Assembly: GCF_026339875.1 (NCBI RefSeq)
Contig: NZ_JAPEPZ010000001.1
Coordinates: 248,001-312,000, forward strand
Direction of reading: 5' to 3'
Length of the DNA stretch: 64,000 bases
Source: Streptomyces sp. NBC_01571
GTDB taxonomy: Bacteria; Actinomycetota; Actinomycetes; Streptomycetales; Streptomycetaceae
Position 1 is the stretch's first letter; the number at the start of each line of letters is the position of its first letter. This document shows, piece by piece, positions 53,972 to 63,143 of this stretch. Position numbers and translations under genes: made by a program. A model generated the notes under the pieces. The model saw only the letters and a list, made by a program, of their open reading frames with translations. It was not told where the DNA came from and did no database searches.

Positions 53972-54637
53972 CTATCCAAAAAGCGGGAAACGATCCGCGT
54001 CGGTGCCGAGTCCGTGTCTCTCGGCCGGGGTCAGCGGCAGCCGGCCGGTGGCGGCCCGCGCGTAGTGCTCGTCGCTCCAATCCACGGGCACCGGATGGCC
54101 GAGCAGTCCGTCAAGGGTGGCCCGTACACACGCCAGCCCGGCACCCTCCGGCGGCCGTACAGCTGCCGGAAGGTGTGCCACGAGGTCAAGATGATGAACT
54201 GTGGCCTCAACAGCAAGGGTCGCCATCAGGTCGCCAGCGATGAGCACATGCCCCTGCGTGCTGACGAACTGCTGGGGATCGCTGCGCTCAGCCGCTGTGA
54301 CAGTGGCCGCCGCAGTCTCCAGGTACAGCCCTCGCAACTACTCGAACTCCAGGAACATGCTGGCGCCCACCCGGGTATAGCGTCGCCCGTTCGCAGCACC
54401 CACCGTGCCCGGCCCCCAGCTCGCCCAGTAGGTGGCGGCATCGCGGTCCGCAGGCCCGGCAGCCGGCGTGTGCAGAGCCACCAACCCCCGTTGTGCGTCG
54501 GCCAGGCAGTGGAAGACGAGATCCCGCACGGCCCACCCCGTGCACCCACTCGGCAGCCAGGACTCCTCGTCGCTGAGCGAGGTCACCACGCCCGCAAAAG
54601 CCCCGTAAGCAGCCTTCAGAACACCGACCGACTCCAT
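53972..54637 (-). pseudogene. Maleylpyruvate isomerase-family mycothiol-dependent-type protein with in-frame stop
   Basis: ATG 54637 gives MESVGVLKAAYGAFAGVVTS, LPSGCTGWAVRDLVFHCLAD and GASMFLEFE, then TAG at 54338-54340. The same frame continues LRGLYLETAAATVTAAERSD, QGHVLIAGDLMATLAVEATV and HHLDLVAHLP to the true end at 53972. Together they form a normal DinB/MDMPI domain with metal-binding His residues in FHCLAD and HHLD. A single nonsense change splits it. The family includes mycothiol-dependent isomerases and many uncharacterised members. Confidence 0.8.
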
Positions 54638-54814
54638 GCGCCGCCCTCCCTCTCCGCTGGCCCCCGCTTCCGGGCACCTGGCCGAGCCGCGAGGTCGTCT
54701 GGGCCACCGCAGCAGCTCACCAGCCGATCGTAGTCAGCTCTGCGTTGCCCGGCCCTCATGCCAGCCGATCCGATCATGCAGTCGGGCGCCACGTGGGCTG
54801 CCCCGGGCCGAGAA

Positions 54815-56194
54815 GGGACTGTCAAACGAGTGGTGTAACTGGGGTAGTTGAGGCTACTGACGGGCTGCCGACAGGCGGCCGTCGAAGGTGATGTCGAAAG
54901 CGTTCAGCGCGGTCTTCCAGCGCATGGTCCAGCGGGCCTGTCCCTTGCCGGTGGGGTCGAGGGACATGATCGCCATGTAGACGCACTTCAGGGCGGCCTG
55001 CTCATTGGGGAAGTGGCCGCGGGCCTTGACCGCCCGACGAATGCGCGCGTTCACCGACTCGATCGCGTTCGTCGTGCAGACGATGCGGCGGATCTCGGTG
55101 TCGAACCGCAGGAAGGGGGTGAACTCTTCCCAGGCGTTCTCCCACAGTTTCACGATCGCCGGATACTTCCGGCCCCAGGCATCGGCGAACTCGGCGAGCC
55201 GCTCCAGGGCGGCCTCCTCGGTGGGAGCGGTGTAGACCGGCTTGAGGAGACGGGCGATCTTGTCCCAGTCCTGGCGGGCGGCATAGCGGAAGGAGTTCCG
55301 CAGCAGGTGGACCACGCAGGTCTGCACGATCGTCCGCGGCCAGACCGTCTCCACTGCCTCGGGCAGACCTTTGAGACCGTCGCAGACGAGCATGAGGACG
55401 TCGCTGACGCCGCGGTTCTTGATCTCGGTGAGGATGTGCAGCCAGTGCTTGGCGCCCTCGCCGCCGTCGCCGGCCCACAGCCCCAGGATCTCCCGCCGGC
55501 CCTCGGTGGTGACGGCCAGGGCCACATAGATCGGCCGGTTGGCCACTGCACCGTCGCGGATCTTCACGTGGATGGCGTCGATGAAGACGACCGGATAGAC
55601 GGCGTCGAGCGGGCGGCTCTGCCATTCCGCCATGCCCTCGAGGACCTTGTCGGTGATGGTGGAGATGGTCTGGCGGGAGACCTCGGCGCCATAGACCTCC
55701 GACAGCTGGGCCTGCACCTCGCCGGTGGTCAGACCCTTCGCGGCCAGCGAGATCACCATCTCATCGACGCCGCTCAAGCGCTTCTGCCGCTTCTTGACGA
55801 TCTTCGGCTCGAAAGAGCCGTCGCGGTCACGGAGCACAGTTATCTCCACCGGTCCCACGTCGGTCAGCACGGTCTTGGAGCGCTTGCCGTTACGGGAGTT
55901 GCCACCATTCTTGCCCGCCGCATCGTGCTTGTCATAACCGAGCTGATCGGTGATCTCGCCCTCCAGGGCGGACTCCAGCAGCCGCTTGGTCAGCTGCTGC
56001 AGCAGGCCGCCCTCACCGGTCAGCTGCAGGCCCTCGGCCTGGGCACGGCCCACCAGCTCGTCGATCAACTGGTCGTCCACGCCCTTCACCGACGCAGCCC
56101 TCCCAGGCTCGGCAGTCTCGGACTCGGACACGTTCTCACTGGTCATCGATGCATCTTCCATGATCGGGAGTTACACCGAACGTCTTACAGTCCC
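54815..56194 (-). mobile_element. Intact IS256-family insertion sequence
   Basis: The 1,380-bp element has inverted repeats GGGACTGTCAAACGAGTGG (left, from 54815) and GGGACTGTAAGACGTTCGG (right, reverse complement from 56194), both followed by TGTAACT. No 8- or 9-bp target duplication is seen (GCCGAGAA on the left, GCGTTTGC on the right). Confidence 0.88.
54854..56161 (-). CDS. IS256-family transposase
   Basis: The intact 435-residue mutator-type transposase has LLESALEGEITDQLGYDKHD, NSRNGKRSKTVLTDVGPVEI, PKIVKKRQKRLSGVDEMVIS, VVFIDAIHVKIRDGAVANRP (first Asp), LGLWAGDGGEGAKHW, VLMLVCDGLKGLPEAVETVW (second Asp), QTCVVHLLRNSFRYA and RIVCTTNAIESVNARIRRAV (Glu). All catalytic residues are present, so it is probably active. 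Confidence 0.95.
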   Translation of the reverse strand: MEDASMTSENVSESETAEPGRAASVKGVDDQLIDELVGRAQAEGLQLTGEGGLLQQLTKRLLESALEGEITDQLGYDKHDAAGKNGGNSRNGKRSKTVLTDVGPVEITVLRDRDGSFEPKIVKKRQKRLSGVDEMVISLAAKGLTTGEVQAQLSEVYGAEVSRQTISTITDKVLEGMAEWQSRPLDAVYPVVFIDAIHVKIRDGAVANRPIYVALAVTTEGRREILGLWAGDGGEGAKHWLHILTEIKNRGVSDVLMLVCDGLKGLPEAVETVWPRTIVQTCVVHLLRNSFRYAARQDWDKIARLLKPVYTAPTEEAALERLAEFADAWGRKYPAIVKLWENAWEEFTPFLRFDTEIRRIVCTTNAIESVNARIRRAVKARGHFPNEQAALKCVYMAIMSLDPTGKGQARWTMRWKTALNAFDITFDGRLSAARQ

Positions 56195-56482
56195 GCGTTT
56201 GCGTGTTCGGCGGAAGTGGTCGCCCGAGAGGTGCCAGCGGCACCATTTGATCACCGACGCTCCGATGAGGAACCCCACCAGTCCGCCGACGATCGCAGCA
56301 GTGGACTCGAACATGAACCCGCCCCAAGCAACAGCCATGCCCGCCGGCTGGAGCCAGACCACGATCGGCTCCCCTGAACCGCGCAAAACATCCCAGGTGA
56401 GGCCTCGAATCAGGGCCAGACCGACCAGGACGCCGACAACAGGTACCCCGTTCGGCGTGACGGACAGGGCTATGACTGGCAT
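56171..56482 (-). pseudogene. Small membrane protein, 3' end replaced by IS256
   Basis: ATG 56482 gives MPVIALSVTPNGVPVVGVLV, GLALIRGLTWDVLRGSG, WLQPAGMAVAWGGFMFESTA and AIVGGLVGFLIGASVIKWCR, with two or three membrane helices. Its last residues (GTVRRSV) are encoded by the IS256 end and the stop uses the inverted repeat, so the native C-terminus is missing. Function is unknown. Confidence 0.55.
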
Positions 56483-56752
56483 GGATGCAACTCCGGAACT
56501 CGGGCAACGCAGGGAGCGCACTCAGCACCTGTGGGCATGGATCCCCGATTGTGTCAGAGCTGCCTGTTTCTCGGCAGGAGGGCCGCAACGGTCAGGTCAG
56601 CGCTGTGTTCGGTAGTCCGGCCACGTGGACCCATACGCTCAACTGTCCAAGGGCGCACGAGTCATCGGACTATGAATAGCGAGTCGTCACACCAACCACG
56701 TGAGACATCCTCTCAGTCGTTGTGACGATGAGACCGCCACAGGGTTCACCGC

Positions 56753-57469
56753 TCAGGTGAACAGGGCATTTTCGACGTTGATGGTGACGAGTTCGACGTC
56801 CTGGGACACCGTTCCGTCCTGTCCCCGCCGGAAGACGCGCCGCCGGGTCGGAACCATGATTCCGTCGAACTCCTTGTATTCGCTCGGGTAATGCGCGGCA
56901 GGCCCGGCGTTGATGACCTCGGGCGTGTAGTCGTGCCTGCGCAGGAGCCCGTTCGAGTCGAAGTAGAAGGTCTGCTCGGGGCAATGTGTCGCGATGTGGT
57001 CGGGAAAGGTGACCTTCAGGCGCTTCCACTCCTCCCCCTCCTCCGTGACCGGGGAAAGTTCCGCGGCCTCAAATCCGGGCGAGGAGAAGGTGAACGGAGA
57101 CGTGAAGTACGTCCACATGGCATATCCGGCGAAGTAGGCGACGTGCAGATCATCCCAGGGGCTGTGTACGTCGGCTGGGAACGACGCACGGGGGTCAAAG
57201 CGATCGGCCTTCACGTCACCGGCGGCGCTCTCTACGGCAACACGCTTCGCGGTGAAGGATGACCGCAGGTGGGGCGCTGTGAAGGGATAGTGGCTGGCAT
57301 GCTGCCGGTGCAGGTCCAGGCGGACTGCCGCTTGACTCAGGATCCCTTCCTGGCCCTTGAGCCGCCACAGCGAACCCCCGACCCGGAGATGCGCGGTGAC
57401 CGAGGTGAACCGGTTGTACCGGTGCAGGCCGCCGTGCGCCTCGATGACGGTGGTGATGAGGTCACTCAT
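56753..57469 (-). CDS. Hypothetical protein of a conserved LolA-like actinobacterial type
   Basis: The 238-residue protein starts at ATG 57469 (MSDLITTVIEAHGGLHRYNR). It has a beta-rich pattern: SVTAHLRVGGSLWRLKGQEG, SFTAKRVAVESAAGDVKADR, SPWDDLHVAYFAGYAMWTYF, WKRLKVTFPDHIATHCPEQT and YFDSNGLLRRHDYTPEVINA. The curved-sheet pattern recalls lipoprotein-carrier (LolA/LppX) folds, but there is no signal peptide. Homologous proteins are common as hypotheticals beside regulators; function is unknown. It lies at the downstream end of the tat-hydrolase-nitrilase group on the same strand. Confidence 0.7.
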   Translation of the reverse strand: MSDLITTVIEAHGGLHRYNRFTSVTAHLRVGGSLWRLKGQEGILSQAAVRLDLHRQHASHYPFTAPHLRSSFTAKRVAVESAAGDVKADRFDPRASFPADVHSPWDDLHVAYFAGYAMWTYFTSPFTFSSPGFEAAELSPVTEEGEEWKRLKVTFPDHIATHCPEQTFYFDSNGLLRRHDYTPEVINAGPAAHYPSEYKEFDGIMVPTRRRVFRRGQDGTVSQDVELVTINVENALFT

Positions 57470-57635
57470 GACATGTATCTCCCTGATCGTGTTCAGCCTG
57501 ATGTGTACGTTCGGCCGCATGGGCGCTGAGCAGCCAGGCGAACTCCGCGTTTCCAAGCACTTGCTCTTTATTCGGTGGCCAGGGCGGCGACGTCCGGCAA
57601 CTGCCCGTCCGGGCCGCTCCTCAAAAAGGAGCGGA

Positions 57636-58472
57636 TCAGAGCCGGCTGACGGTGAGGTCGCCGGCGGTGTCGAGGCGGCCCGGGGTGAGCTCGAGGTGCG
57701 ATGCCTCGGTGTCCGCGATCGCGCCCGGACCGGTGGGGTGCCGGCGGCGGTCGTTGCACCAGGCGATCGCGCAGGCCGCCAGGTAGAGCAGGCTGATGGG
57801 GGTGGCGAGCAGCAGCATGCTGAGCGGGTCGGTGCTGGGGGTGGCGAGGGCGGCGAAGGCGGTGATGCCCATGAGCATGGCGCGCCACCAGCCGGCCATC
57901 CTGCGTGCGCTGATCACGCCGGCGAGGTTCAGCAGCACGAGGAGGACGGGGAGTTCGAAGGAGAGGCCGAAGACGAGGACCATGCGGGTGGCGAGGTCGA
58001 GGAAGTCGTCGACGGGCAGGAGGTTGGTGGCGTTGTCCGGGGTGAAGGAGATCAGCACCCGTGCCGTGGTCGGCAGACTCCAGTACGCCATGGCGGCGCC
58101 GGTCAGGAACAGCGGGATGCCGGCGCCGAGGAAGGCCAGGGTGTACTTCTTCTCGTGGCGGTGCAGTCCTGGTGCGAGGAATGCCCACAGCTGGTAGAGC
58201 CACACCGGGCTGGCGGCGACGACGCCCACGGTGATCGACACTTTCAGTGCCAGGGTGAAGGGTGAGAGGAGTCCGTTGAGGGAGATCACCCCGCAGTGCC
58301 CCGCGGTGTCCGCGCCGGCCAGCCGGCCCGGGGCGCAGTCGGGCAGGGGGTCGATGAGGAATCCGATGAGCTGCTTGTAGAACAGGGCTGCGGCGACGGT
58401 GACGAGCAGGATGGCCCCGACGGCCTTGAGCAGGCGGTTGCGCAGCTCGCGCAGGTGCTGCCCCAGGGGCAT
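57636..58472 (-). CDS. tatC: Twin-arginine translocase subunit TatC
   Basis: The 278-residue, six-helix membrane protein has HLRELRNRLLKAVGAILL at the N-terminus (signal-peptide-binding region), PVWLYQLWAFLAPGLHRHEK in the first cytoplasmic loop, and FGLSFELPVLLVLLNLAGVI. These are the TatC signatures. The C-terminal cytoplasmic tail is about 40 residues. It is last in a tatB-tatA-tatC group (78 bp after tatA). This order differs from the housekeeping Streptomyces layout, where tatA-tatC and tatB are apart as I recall, so this is probably a second Tat system. It recognises folded proteins with twin-arginine signals. Confidence 0.93.
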   Translation of the reverse strand: MPLGQHLRELRNRLLKAVGAILLVTVAAALFYKQLIGFLIDPLPDCAPGRLAGADTAGHCGVISLNGLLSPFTLALKVSITVGVVAASPVWLYQLWAFLAPGLHRHEKKYTLAFLGAGIPLFLTGAAMAYWSLPTTARVLISFTPDNATNLLPVDDFLDLATRMVLVFGLSFELPVLLVLLNLAGVISARRMAGWWRAMLMGITAFAALATPSTDPLSMLLLATPISLLYLAACAIAWCNDRRRHPTGPGAIADTEASHLELTPGRLDTAGDLTVSRL

Positions 58473-58550
58473 GTGTGCGGCGTCGTGGGCGGTCCCGGTT
58501 CCATCGGTGCGGCACCGACCGTGCGTGGGTCGGTCGGTGGCTTCGGCGTT

Positions 58551-58808
58551 TCAGCGGTTGGGGGAGGTTTCTGCCTCGGCTGCCGCTCTTGCCGTTTGCC
58601 GGTTCTGGGACGCGGTCTGGAGGGCTGCGGCGGTGTGCTCGGTCGATGGTTCGTCGGAGTCGTCCTTCTGCATGGCCTTGGTCTCGCTCTTGAGGATCCG
58701 CAGTGACTGCCCGAAGGAACGGGCCATGTCGGGGAGCCGCTTGGCACCGAACAGGAGGACGACGAGGAGGATGAGGATGATCTCGGGTGCTCCGAGCCTG
58801 CCGAACAT
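58551..58808 (-). CDS. tatA: Sec-independent translocase subunit TatA
   Basis: The 85-residue protein starts at ATG 58808 ([20 protein letters not shown]). One transmembrane helix is followed by the [20 protein letters not shown] hinge and amphipathic helix, the defining TatA pattern, then a polar tail. It polymerises to form the translocation path with TatC. AAGGAAA lies 5-11 bp upstream of the start. Confidence 0.93.
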   Translation of the reverse strand: MFGRLGAPEIILILLVVLLFGAKRLPDMARSFGQSLRILKSETKAMQKDDSDEPSTEHTAAALQTASQNRQTARAAAEAETSPNR

Positions 58809-58907
58809 GGGTGTTTCCTTTCCGTAGGCCCATAGGCGCAGGAGCGGCACTCCTGCGCGCAGAGGCTTGCCGGCCACGGATGCGTGCGGCCGTGCCCTGC
58901 GTCGGGG

Positions 58908-58961
58908 TGGGGACGTTGGTGTGCTGGGGGACGTCGGTGTGCTGGGGGACGTCGGTGTGCT
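58908..58961. repeat. Three tandem 18-bp units between tatB and tatA
   Basis: The unit GGGGGACGTCGGTGTGCT is present at 58926-58943 and 58944-58961 exactly and at 58908-58925 with two changes. It lies in the 286-bp tatB-tatA gap and keeps a multiple-of-three period. Confidence 0.75.
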
Positions 58962-59094
58962 GGTTGGTGATTGGTCGGGCTGGTCCCGGCTGCGGGCCGG
59001 CACGGGATGGCCGGGCCCTGGGTCTGAGACGGCGCTTCTCCGTGCGCGCGCCAGGGGAGGTCCCGCGCCGGGGCTTGCCAGGTGGCGCGCTTTG

Positions 59095-59478
59095 TCAGCG
59101 CCGGCGCCCGGTGGCTGTGGGAAGCGGTCCGTGGGTGGTGGCCTTTCCGAGGCCCTTCGAGGTGTCGGTCTCAGCGCTGTCGAGCCGTTCGTCCCCGAGG
59201 GTGAGGCCGGCGGTCAGGTGGCCCGCGTCGAGGCCCTGGCCGCCGAGCAGGTTCTTGGCCAGGAGGGTCTTCGGATTGAGGTCCTCGAGGCTCAGATCCT
59301 GGAACTCGGCGGGTAGTTCCTCGCGCATGCTCGCCTGGGCGCTCTGCGAGAGCTCCCGGAGTTTGCGCAGTGTCCGCAGGGTGTCGGACAGCATCCTGGG
59401 GAGCTTGTCGGGCCCGACCAGAATGACGGCGAGCACGACCAGTGTCACGACTTCGAGCGGGCCGATGTCGGAAAACAT
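59095..59478 (-). CDS. tatB: Sec-independent translocase subunit TatB
   Basis: The 127-residue protein starts at ATG 59478 ([20 protein letters not shown]). The helix is followed by [20 protein letters not shown], the TatB hinge and amphipathic helix, then [20 protein letters not shown], an actinobacterial TatB signature, and a variable tail. TatB and TatC form the receptor for twin-arginine signals. Its start lies 264 bp downstream of the end of a gene whose product carries such a signal. Confidence 0.9.
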   Translation of the reverse strand: MFSDIGPLEVVTLVVLAVILVGPDKLPRMLSDTLRTLRKLRELSQSAQASMREELPAEFQDLSLEDLNPKTLLAKNLLGGQGLDAGHLTAGLTLGDERLDSAETDTSKGLGKATTHGPLPTATGRRR

Positions 59479-59742
59479 CCATGCCTCCCTTCGGGGATGG
59501 TGACGGCTCCGCCGCTCCTGGACAGCAGGCAAACCGTGGCGTTGCGTTCGTCCCGGTCCTGCTTGCCGGGGCACCCACAGCCTGGGCGTCCTCGGTCGAG
59601 GGCTCCGGCAGTGGGATCAGCAGGGAACGATGTGGGGGCTCTTCGGTGAACGGGCTCCGGCTGCTCGATGGCGGCGACGCTGCCGCACGGACGAGCTCGT
59701 TCCGTCACGCCCGGGGCGTGCCCGGGCGTGACGGTTCGTCCG

Positions 59743-60870
59743 CTAGCGGGACGGCCCGGCGGCGCGGCGGTACGGGGCCAGGAAGTGCGTCAGTTCGGCG
59801 AGCAGTTCCCTGGGAGCCTGCTCGGCGACCCAGTGGCCGGCGCCGGGGATGACCACGCCCCGCACGTCGTCCGCGAGGGGCATCATCGCGTCCGCGACAT
59901 GCGAGCCGTAGCCTTCCGATCCTCCGACCGCCAGGACCGGCATGGCCAGCTTGCTCTCCCCGCGCCCGGCGTTCTGGTCGAGGGTGGCGTCCCACGCCCG
60001 GTAGAGGCCGAAGCTGCCCCGCAGGGCTTCGGGGTCCGAGAAGAGGCGGAAGTAGTACTGCCGCGCATACTCCGGCAGTTTTGGTCCGCCCTGGATGTCG
60101 AACTCGTAGCCGAAGAAGATCTCCTCCCGGCCCTTGACCAACTGCTCGGTCAGCTCGTGGTCGATCCGGTTGAAGGGGATGTGCCAGACCCGGTTGTTGA
60201 CAGGCTCGGGTTCGAACAGGAGCGGAGAGCCCTTACGGGTCGGAGGACCGGGGACCTCCAGGAGAGCCACGCGGGCGACCCGCTCCGGATGGTCCGCCGC
60301 CAGCGCATAGCTGATGATCAGGCCGGTGTCGTGGCCGGCCACGGCAAACCGCGCGTGCCCGAGCGCGCTCATCAGCGCGACCAGGTCCTTGGCGAGAGTG
60401 CCGGAGTCGTACCCGCTCCTCGGCTTGTCGGTCAATCCGATGCCGCGCTGGTCGACGGCGACGACTGTGTGGCGCCGTGCCAGCTCCGGCATCACCATGC
60501 GCCAGGCGTACCAGTTCTCCGGCCAGCCGTGTACCAGGAGCAGCGGTGGCCCGTCACCTCCGGTGACCACGTGCTGGCGGATCCCGTTGGCCTGGACGAA
60601 CCGGCTGGTGAACGTCTTGGTGAATCCTGCCGGCAGGTGCGGCGCCGTGGTGACCGAGCCGAAGCCTTTCGGCATCCGCCTGGGCTCGCCGGCGGCGGCT
60701 GGCGTCAGGCCACCCGCCGCCAGCGAGATGCCCGCGGCAGCGGCGGAAGCGGCCGCGCCGCCGACGAAGGCGCGTCGTGAGAATCCGCGCCGCGGGGTGG
60801 TGCGGTGGTACGTGGGCTGGTCAGGGCCAAGGCCATCCTGGCCGGACGGCTCTATGGGCGACATGCTCAT
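59743..60870 (-). CDS. Tat-exported alpha/beta hydrolase (epoxide hydrolase-like)
   Basis: The 375-residue protein has a twin-arginine signal (FSRRAFVGGAAASAAAAGIS, R32-R33, hydrophobic core to about 60). The mature enzyme has LLLVHGWPENWYAWRMVMPE (oxyanion HGWP), the nucleophile Asp in AVAGHDTGLIISYALA, and His in VIPGAGHWVAEQAP. Asp as nucleophile with HGWP is typical of epoxide hydrolases and haloalkane dehalogenases. It lies just upstream of tatBAC on the same strand, an unusual pairing of a Tat substrate with its own translocase. An 18-bp palindrome lies 56 bp upstream of the start with a -10-like hexamer touching it. Confidence 0.9.
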   Translation of the reverse strand: MSMSPIEPSGQDGLGPDQPTYHRTTPRRGFSRRAFVGGAAASAAAAGISLAAGGLTPAAAGEPRRMPKGFGSVTTAPHLPAGFTKTFTSRFVQANGIRQHVVTGGDGPPLLLVHGWPENWYAWRMVMPELARRHTVVAVDQRGIGLTDKPRSGYDSGTLAKDLVALMSALGHARFAVAGHDTGLIISYALAADHPERVARVALLEVPGPPTRKGSPLLFEPEPVNNRVWHIPFNRIDHELTEQLVKGREEIFFGYEFDIQGGPKLPEYARQYYFRLFSDPEALRGSFGLYRAWDATLDQNAGRGESKLAMPVLAVGGSEGYGSHVADAMMPLADDVRGVVIPGAGHWVAEQAPRELLAELTHFLAPYRRAAGPSR

Positions 60871-60925
60871 GGGAGTGTTTTCTCTTTCCGATGGTCAGGG
60901 CATACAGCGCGCAAGCCGGAACAGA

Positions 60926-60943
60926 TAGGAGCATGTGCTCCTA
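60926..60943. promoter_or_regulatory. MarR-type operator, site 1 (hydrolase promoter)
   Basis: TAGGAGCATGTGCTCCTA: perfect 8-bp arms around TG. On the minus strand TATCTG follows and overlaps the site edge, placed as a -10 element. The same motif occurs at 62914 and 63623. Confidence 0.8.
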
Positions 60944-61036
60944 AATGTCGGGGCGTGACGGCTGGACTCGGAGGCAGCCGTTCGCGGTGTGTCACCACCG
61001 CGCCGGACGCTTGCCGGCCGCGGGGAAGGTGATGTG

Positions 61037-61510
61037 TCAACGGCCGGGGAAGCGCTCAGTGATCTCCTGGAGCACCCAGCCGTTCCCGTCGGGATCGCGG
61101 AAGGTCAGAAAGGAGCCGTAGGAAGCGCGCTCGGGGTGCACACCGGCGAGCCGCCCCTGACCTTCGAGGGCGTGGGTGAGTGTTCCGCCCTCGTGGCCGT
61201 GGTACAGCAGCCCGCCGGCGTCGTGGAACACCTCGCTCACCTCGATGCCGCGTCCGCTGAGTTCGGCGTGCGCCTCCTCGATGTCGGAGACGACGAGGTA
61301 CAGCCCCTGGGCCGAGCCCGGGGCCGCGGAAGTCATGCCCGTGCCGAACATGATCGAGGTTCCGGAGCCGGGCGGCGTGAAGTGCACGGCCCGCCAGTCC
61401 TCGCTGACCGCCTTGTCGAGATCCAGGCGGAATCCCACCTGCTCGTAGAAGGCCTTGGCCCGATCGACATCAGTAACCGGCAGGACGATGAGTTCGAGCT
61501 TCATGTACAT
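61037..61510 (-). CDS. VOC (glyoxalase/bleomycin-resistance) family protein
   Basis: The 157-residue single-domain VOC protein begins MYMKLELIVLPVTDVDRAKA. It has FYEQVGFRLDLDKAVSEDWR, SGTSIMFGTGM, QGLYLVVSDIEEAHAELSGR and FLTFRDPDGNGWVLQEI, the two beta-alpha-beta-beta-beta units. The final Glu in VLQEI fits a metal-ligand position. VOC proteins include isomerases, dioxygenases and binding proteins. It lies between the nitrilase and hydrolase genes on the same strand and may share their regulation. ATG 61504 is an equally good start. Confidence 0.88.
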   Translation of the reverse strand: MYMKLELIVLPVTDVDRAKAFYEQVGFRLDLDKAVSEDWRAVHFTPPGSGTSIMFGTGMTSAAPGSAQGLYLVVSDIEEAHAELSGRGIEVSEVFHDAGGLLYHGHEGGTLTHALEGQGRLAGVHPERASYGSFLTFRDPDGNGWVLQEITERFPGR

Positions 61511-61664
61511 GTGAGATCTTCCTCTTTCGGTGTGGGTGAACCCGCACCCGCGGGTGGCCGACTCCACAGTCGGGGGGCGGGGTGGCGTCGGGGTCCTTCT
61601 GCAGGTCTGGAGCATGAGGACGCCCCAGGGCCGCGGCCCTGCCCGACGGGCCGTTGCCGTCTTC

Positions 61665-61691
61665 GGGTCAGTCGGGTCAGTCGGGTCAGTC
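61665..61691. repeat. Three tandem 9-bp units between the nitrilase and VOC genes
   Basis: GGGTCAGTC occurs three times in direct succession, just after the nitrilase stop on the minus strand. No role is evident. Confidence 0.7.
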
Positions 61692-61708
61692 GGTCGGGGG
61701 GCAACGTC

Positions 61709-62698
61709 TCACTGGGTGTCGGCGGTGCGGTCCTCACCGGATGTCGTGAAGGAGTGGGTTCCGGCGTGGGCGTCGCGCTCGCGGAGGTGGGATGCCGGGG
61801 TGCGGTCGACCATGAGGCTGAGCAGTTCCGGGCGGCTGTAGTGGCCGCGTGTGTCCGCCAGGCGCTTGCGCCGGTCGATCAGCTCGAAGTCCAGGTCGGC
61901 GATGACCTCGCCCTCGCCGGACGTGAGCGGTTCGCCGATGATGCGGCCCTCGGGGTCGACGATGGCGGTGAAGAAGCCGCCGGACATCGCAGCGGCTGGG
62001 GCGCCGGTGTCCTTGGCGATCTTCGCCTGCTGGTCCGCATCGAGCCAGGCGGTGGCGTTGACCACGAAGCAGGCCGACTCCAGTGCGTGCTGACGGATGT
62101 TGACCTCGATCTGCTCCGCGAACAGCTCGCCGCCGAAGGAGCCGGGGTACATCGCGGCGTGGATCTGCTCGCCATCGGCCATCAGCGCGTAGCGCGCCAG
62201 CGGCAGGTAGTGCTCCCAGCAGGCGAGCTGGCCGATCCGGCCGACGGCGCTGTCCACCGCGCGCAGTCCCGAAGCATCGCCCTGGCCCCAGACCATTCGC
62301 TCGTGGTAGGTCGGCGTGAGCTTGCGGCGGCGTTGGATCAGCGTGCCGTCCGCGTCGAAGAGCAGCTGGGTGTTGTAGAGGGAACCACCGTCACGCTCGT
62401 TGACGCCGATCGAGACGACCATGCCGGCTTCACGGGCGGCCGCGCCGATCGCGTCGGTGTCGGCGGACGGCACGGTCACCGCCTCCTCCATCAGCCGCAG
62501 GTGCTCCTTGGCCATGGCGTAGGGCGGCTGCACGAAGGAGAAGTAGGGGTAGTACGGGACGACGGTCTCCGGGAAGACCGCGAACTGGACACCCTTCCGG
62601 CCCAGCTCACGGATCTTCTCCACTACTTTCCCAACCGTGCCCGCACGGCTGTAGAGAACGGGGCTGATCTGCACAGCAGCTGCCTTTACGACGGTCAT
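61709..62698 (-). CDS. Nitrilase, Nit1-type carbon-nitrogen hydrolase
   Basis: The 329-residue protein starts at ATG 62698 ([20 protein letters not shown]). The catalytic triad is visible: Glu in [20 protein letters not shown], Lys in [18 protein letters not shown], Cys in [20 protein letters not shown]. The segments around all three match the Nit6803/Nit1 branch that turns nitriles into carboxylic acids. The C-terminal 30 residues are a His/Thr/Arg-rich tail. It is 550 bp downstream of the marR gene on the same strand. A palindromic site lies 216 bp upstream of the start, so a long leader is predicted. Confidence 0.92.
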   Translation of the reverse strand: MTVVKAAAVQISPVLYSRAGTVGKVVEKIRELGRKGVQFAVFPETVVPYYPYFSFVQPPYAMAKEHLRLMEEAVTVPSADTDAIGAAAREAGMVVSIGVNERDGGSLYNTQLLFDADGTLIQRRRKLTPTYHERMVWGQGDASGLRAVDSAVGRIGQLACWEHYLPLARYALMADGEQIHAAMYPGSFGGELFAEQIEVNIRQHALESACFVVNATAWLDADQQAKIAKDTGAPAAAMSGGFFTAIVDPEGRIIGEPLTSGEGEVIADLDFELIDRRKRLADTRGHYSRPELLSLMVDRTPASHLRERDAHAGTHSFTTSGEDRTADTQ

Positions 62699-62913
62699 GG
62701 TGCGACTCCATCTCACGATGCCGGGTCGGCGCACACGGGGCATTTCGATGAGCCAAGCCTCAGCAGGCATGGGACGGCCTCTCCGAGACCTCTGACCCGG
62801 GAGGTTGCTGGGCTGTGCGCCGACCACTTTCCGACTCTGATGCCGTGCCCCGCCCGTGGAGGGGTTTCGGCGCTTGAAGGACGTGGCGGCCTAGCCGTCT
62901 CACCTCCCATAAA

Positions 62914-62931
62914 TAGGAGCATATGCTCGTA
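62914..62931. promoter_or_regulatory. MarR-type operator, site 2 (nitrilase promoter)
   Basis: TAGGAGCATATGCTCGTA: arms match at 7 of 8 positions around TA. TATTTAT follows on the minus strand as a -10-like element; TATCTA is similarly placed on the plus strand. Confidence 0.72.
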
Positions 62932-63143
62932 TCTAGGGAAAGGCAAGACCTCCTCCGGCGCACCTCAGACCTTCACCCACCATCGGGGACACCTCCGGAA
63001 GGGCACCTTGACCGGGGCATCGCAGCCGCGCCAGGACTTCCGGCCAAGGATTCCGCCCCGCGCGCCGGACCCTTCCGGGCCCCACCGCGCCGCACCCACC
63101 TTCACGAGATCCCCGCAGCCAAGCTGCGTGGCGCAGTCGTAGC

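Noticed and set aside
60989..63142. 717-residue plus-strand frame across the VOC and nitrilase genes
   Set aside because: It opposes two genes with complete catalytic motifs and has shadow-like composition.
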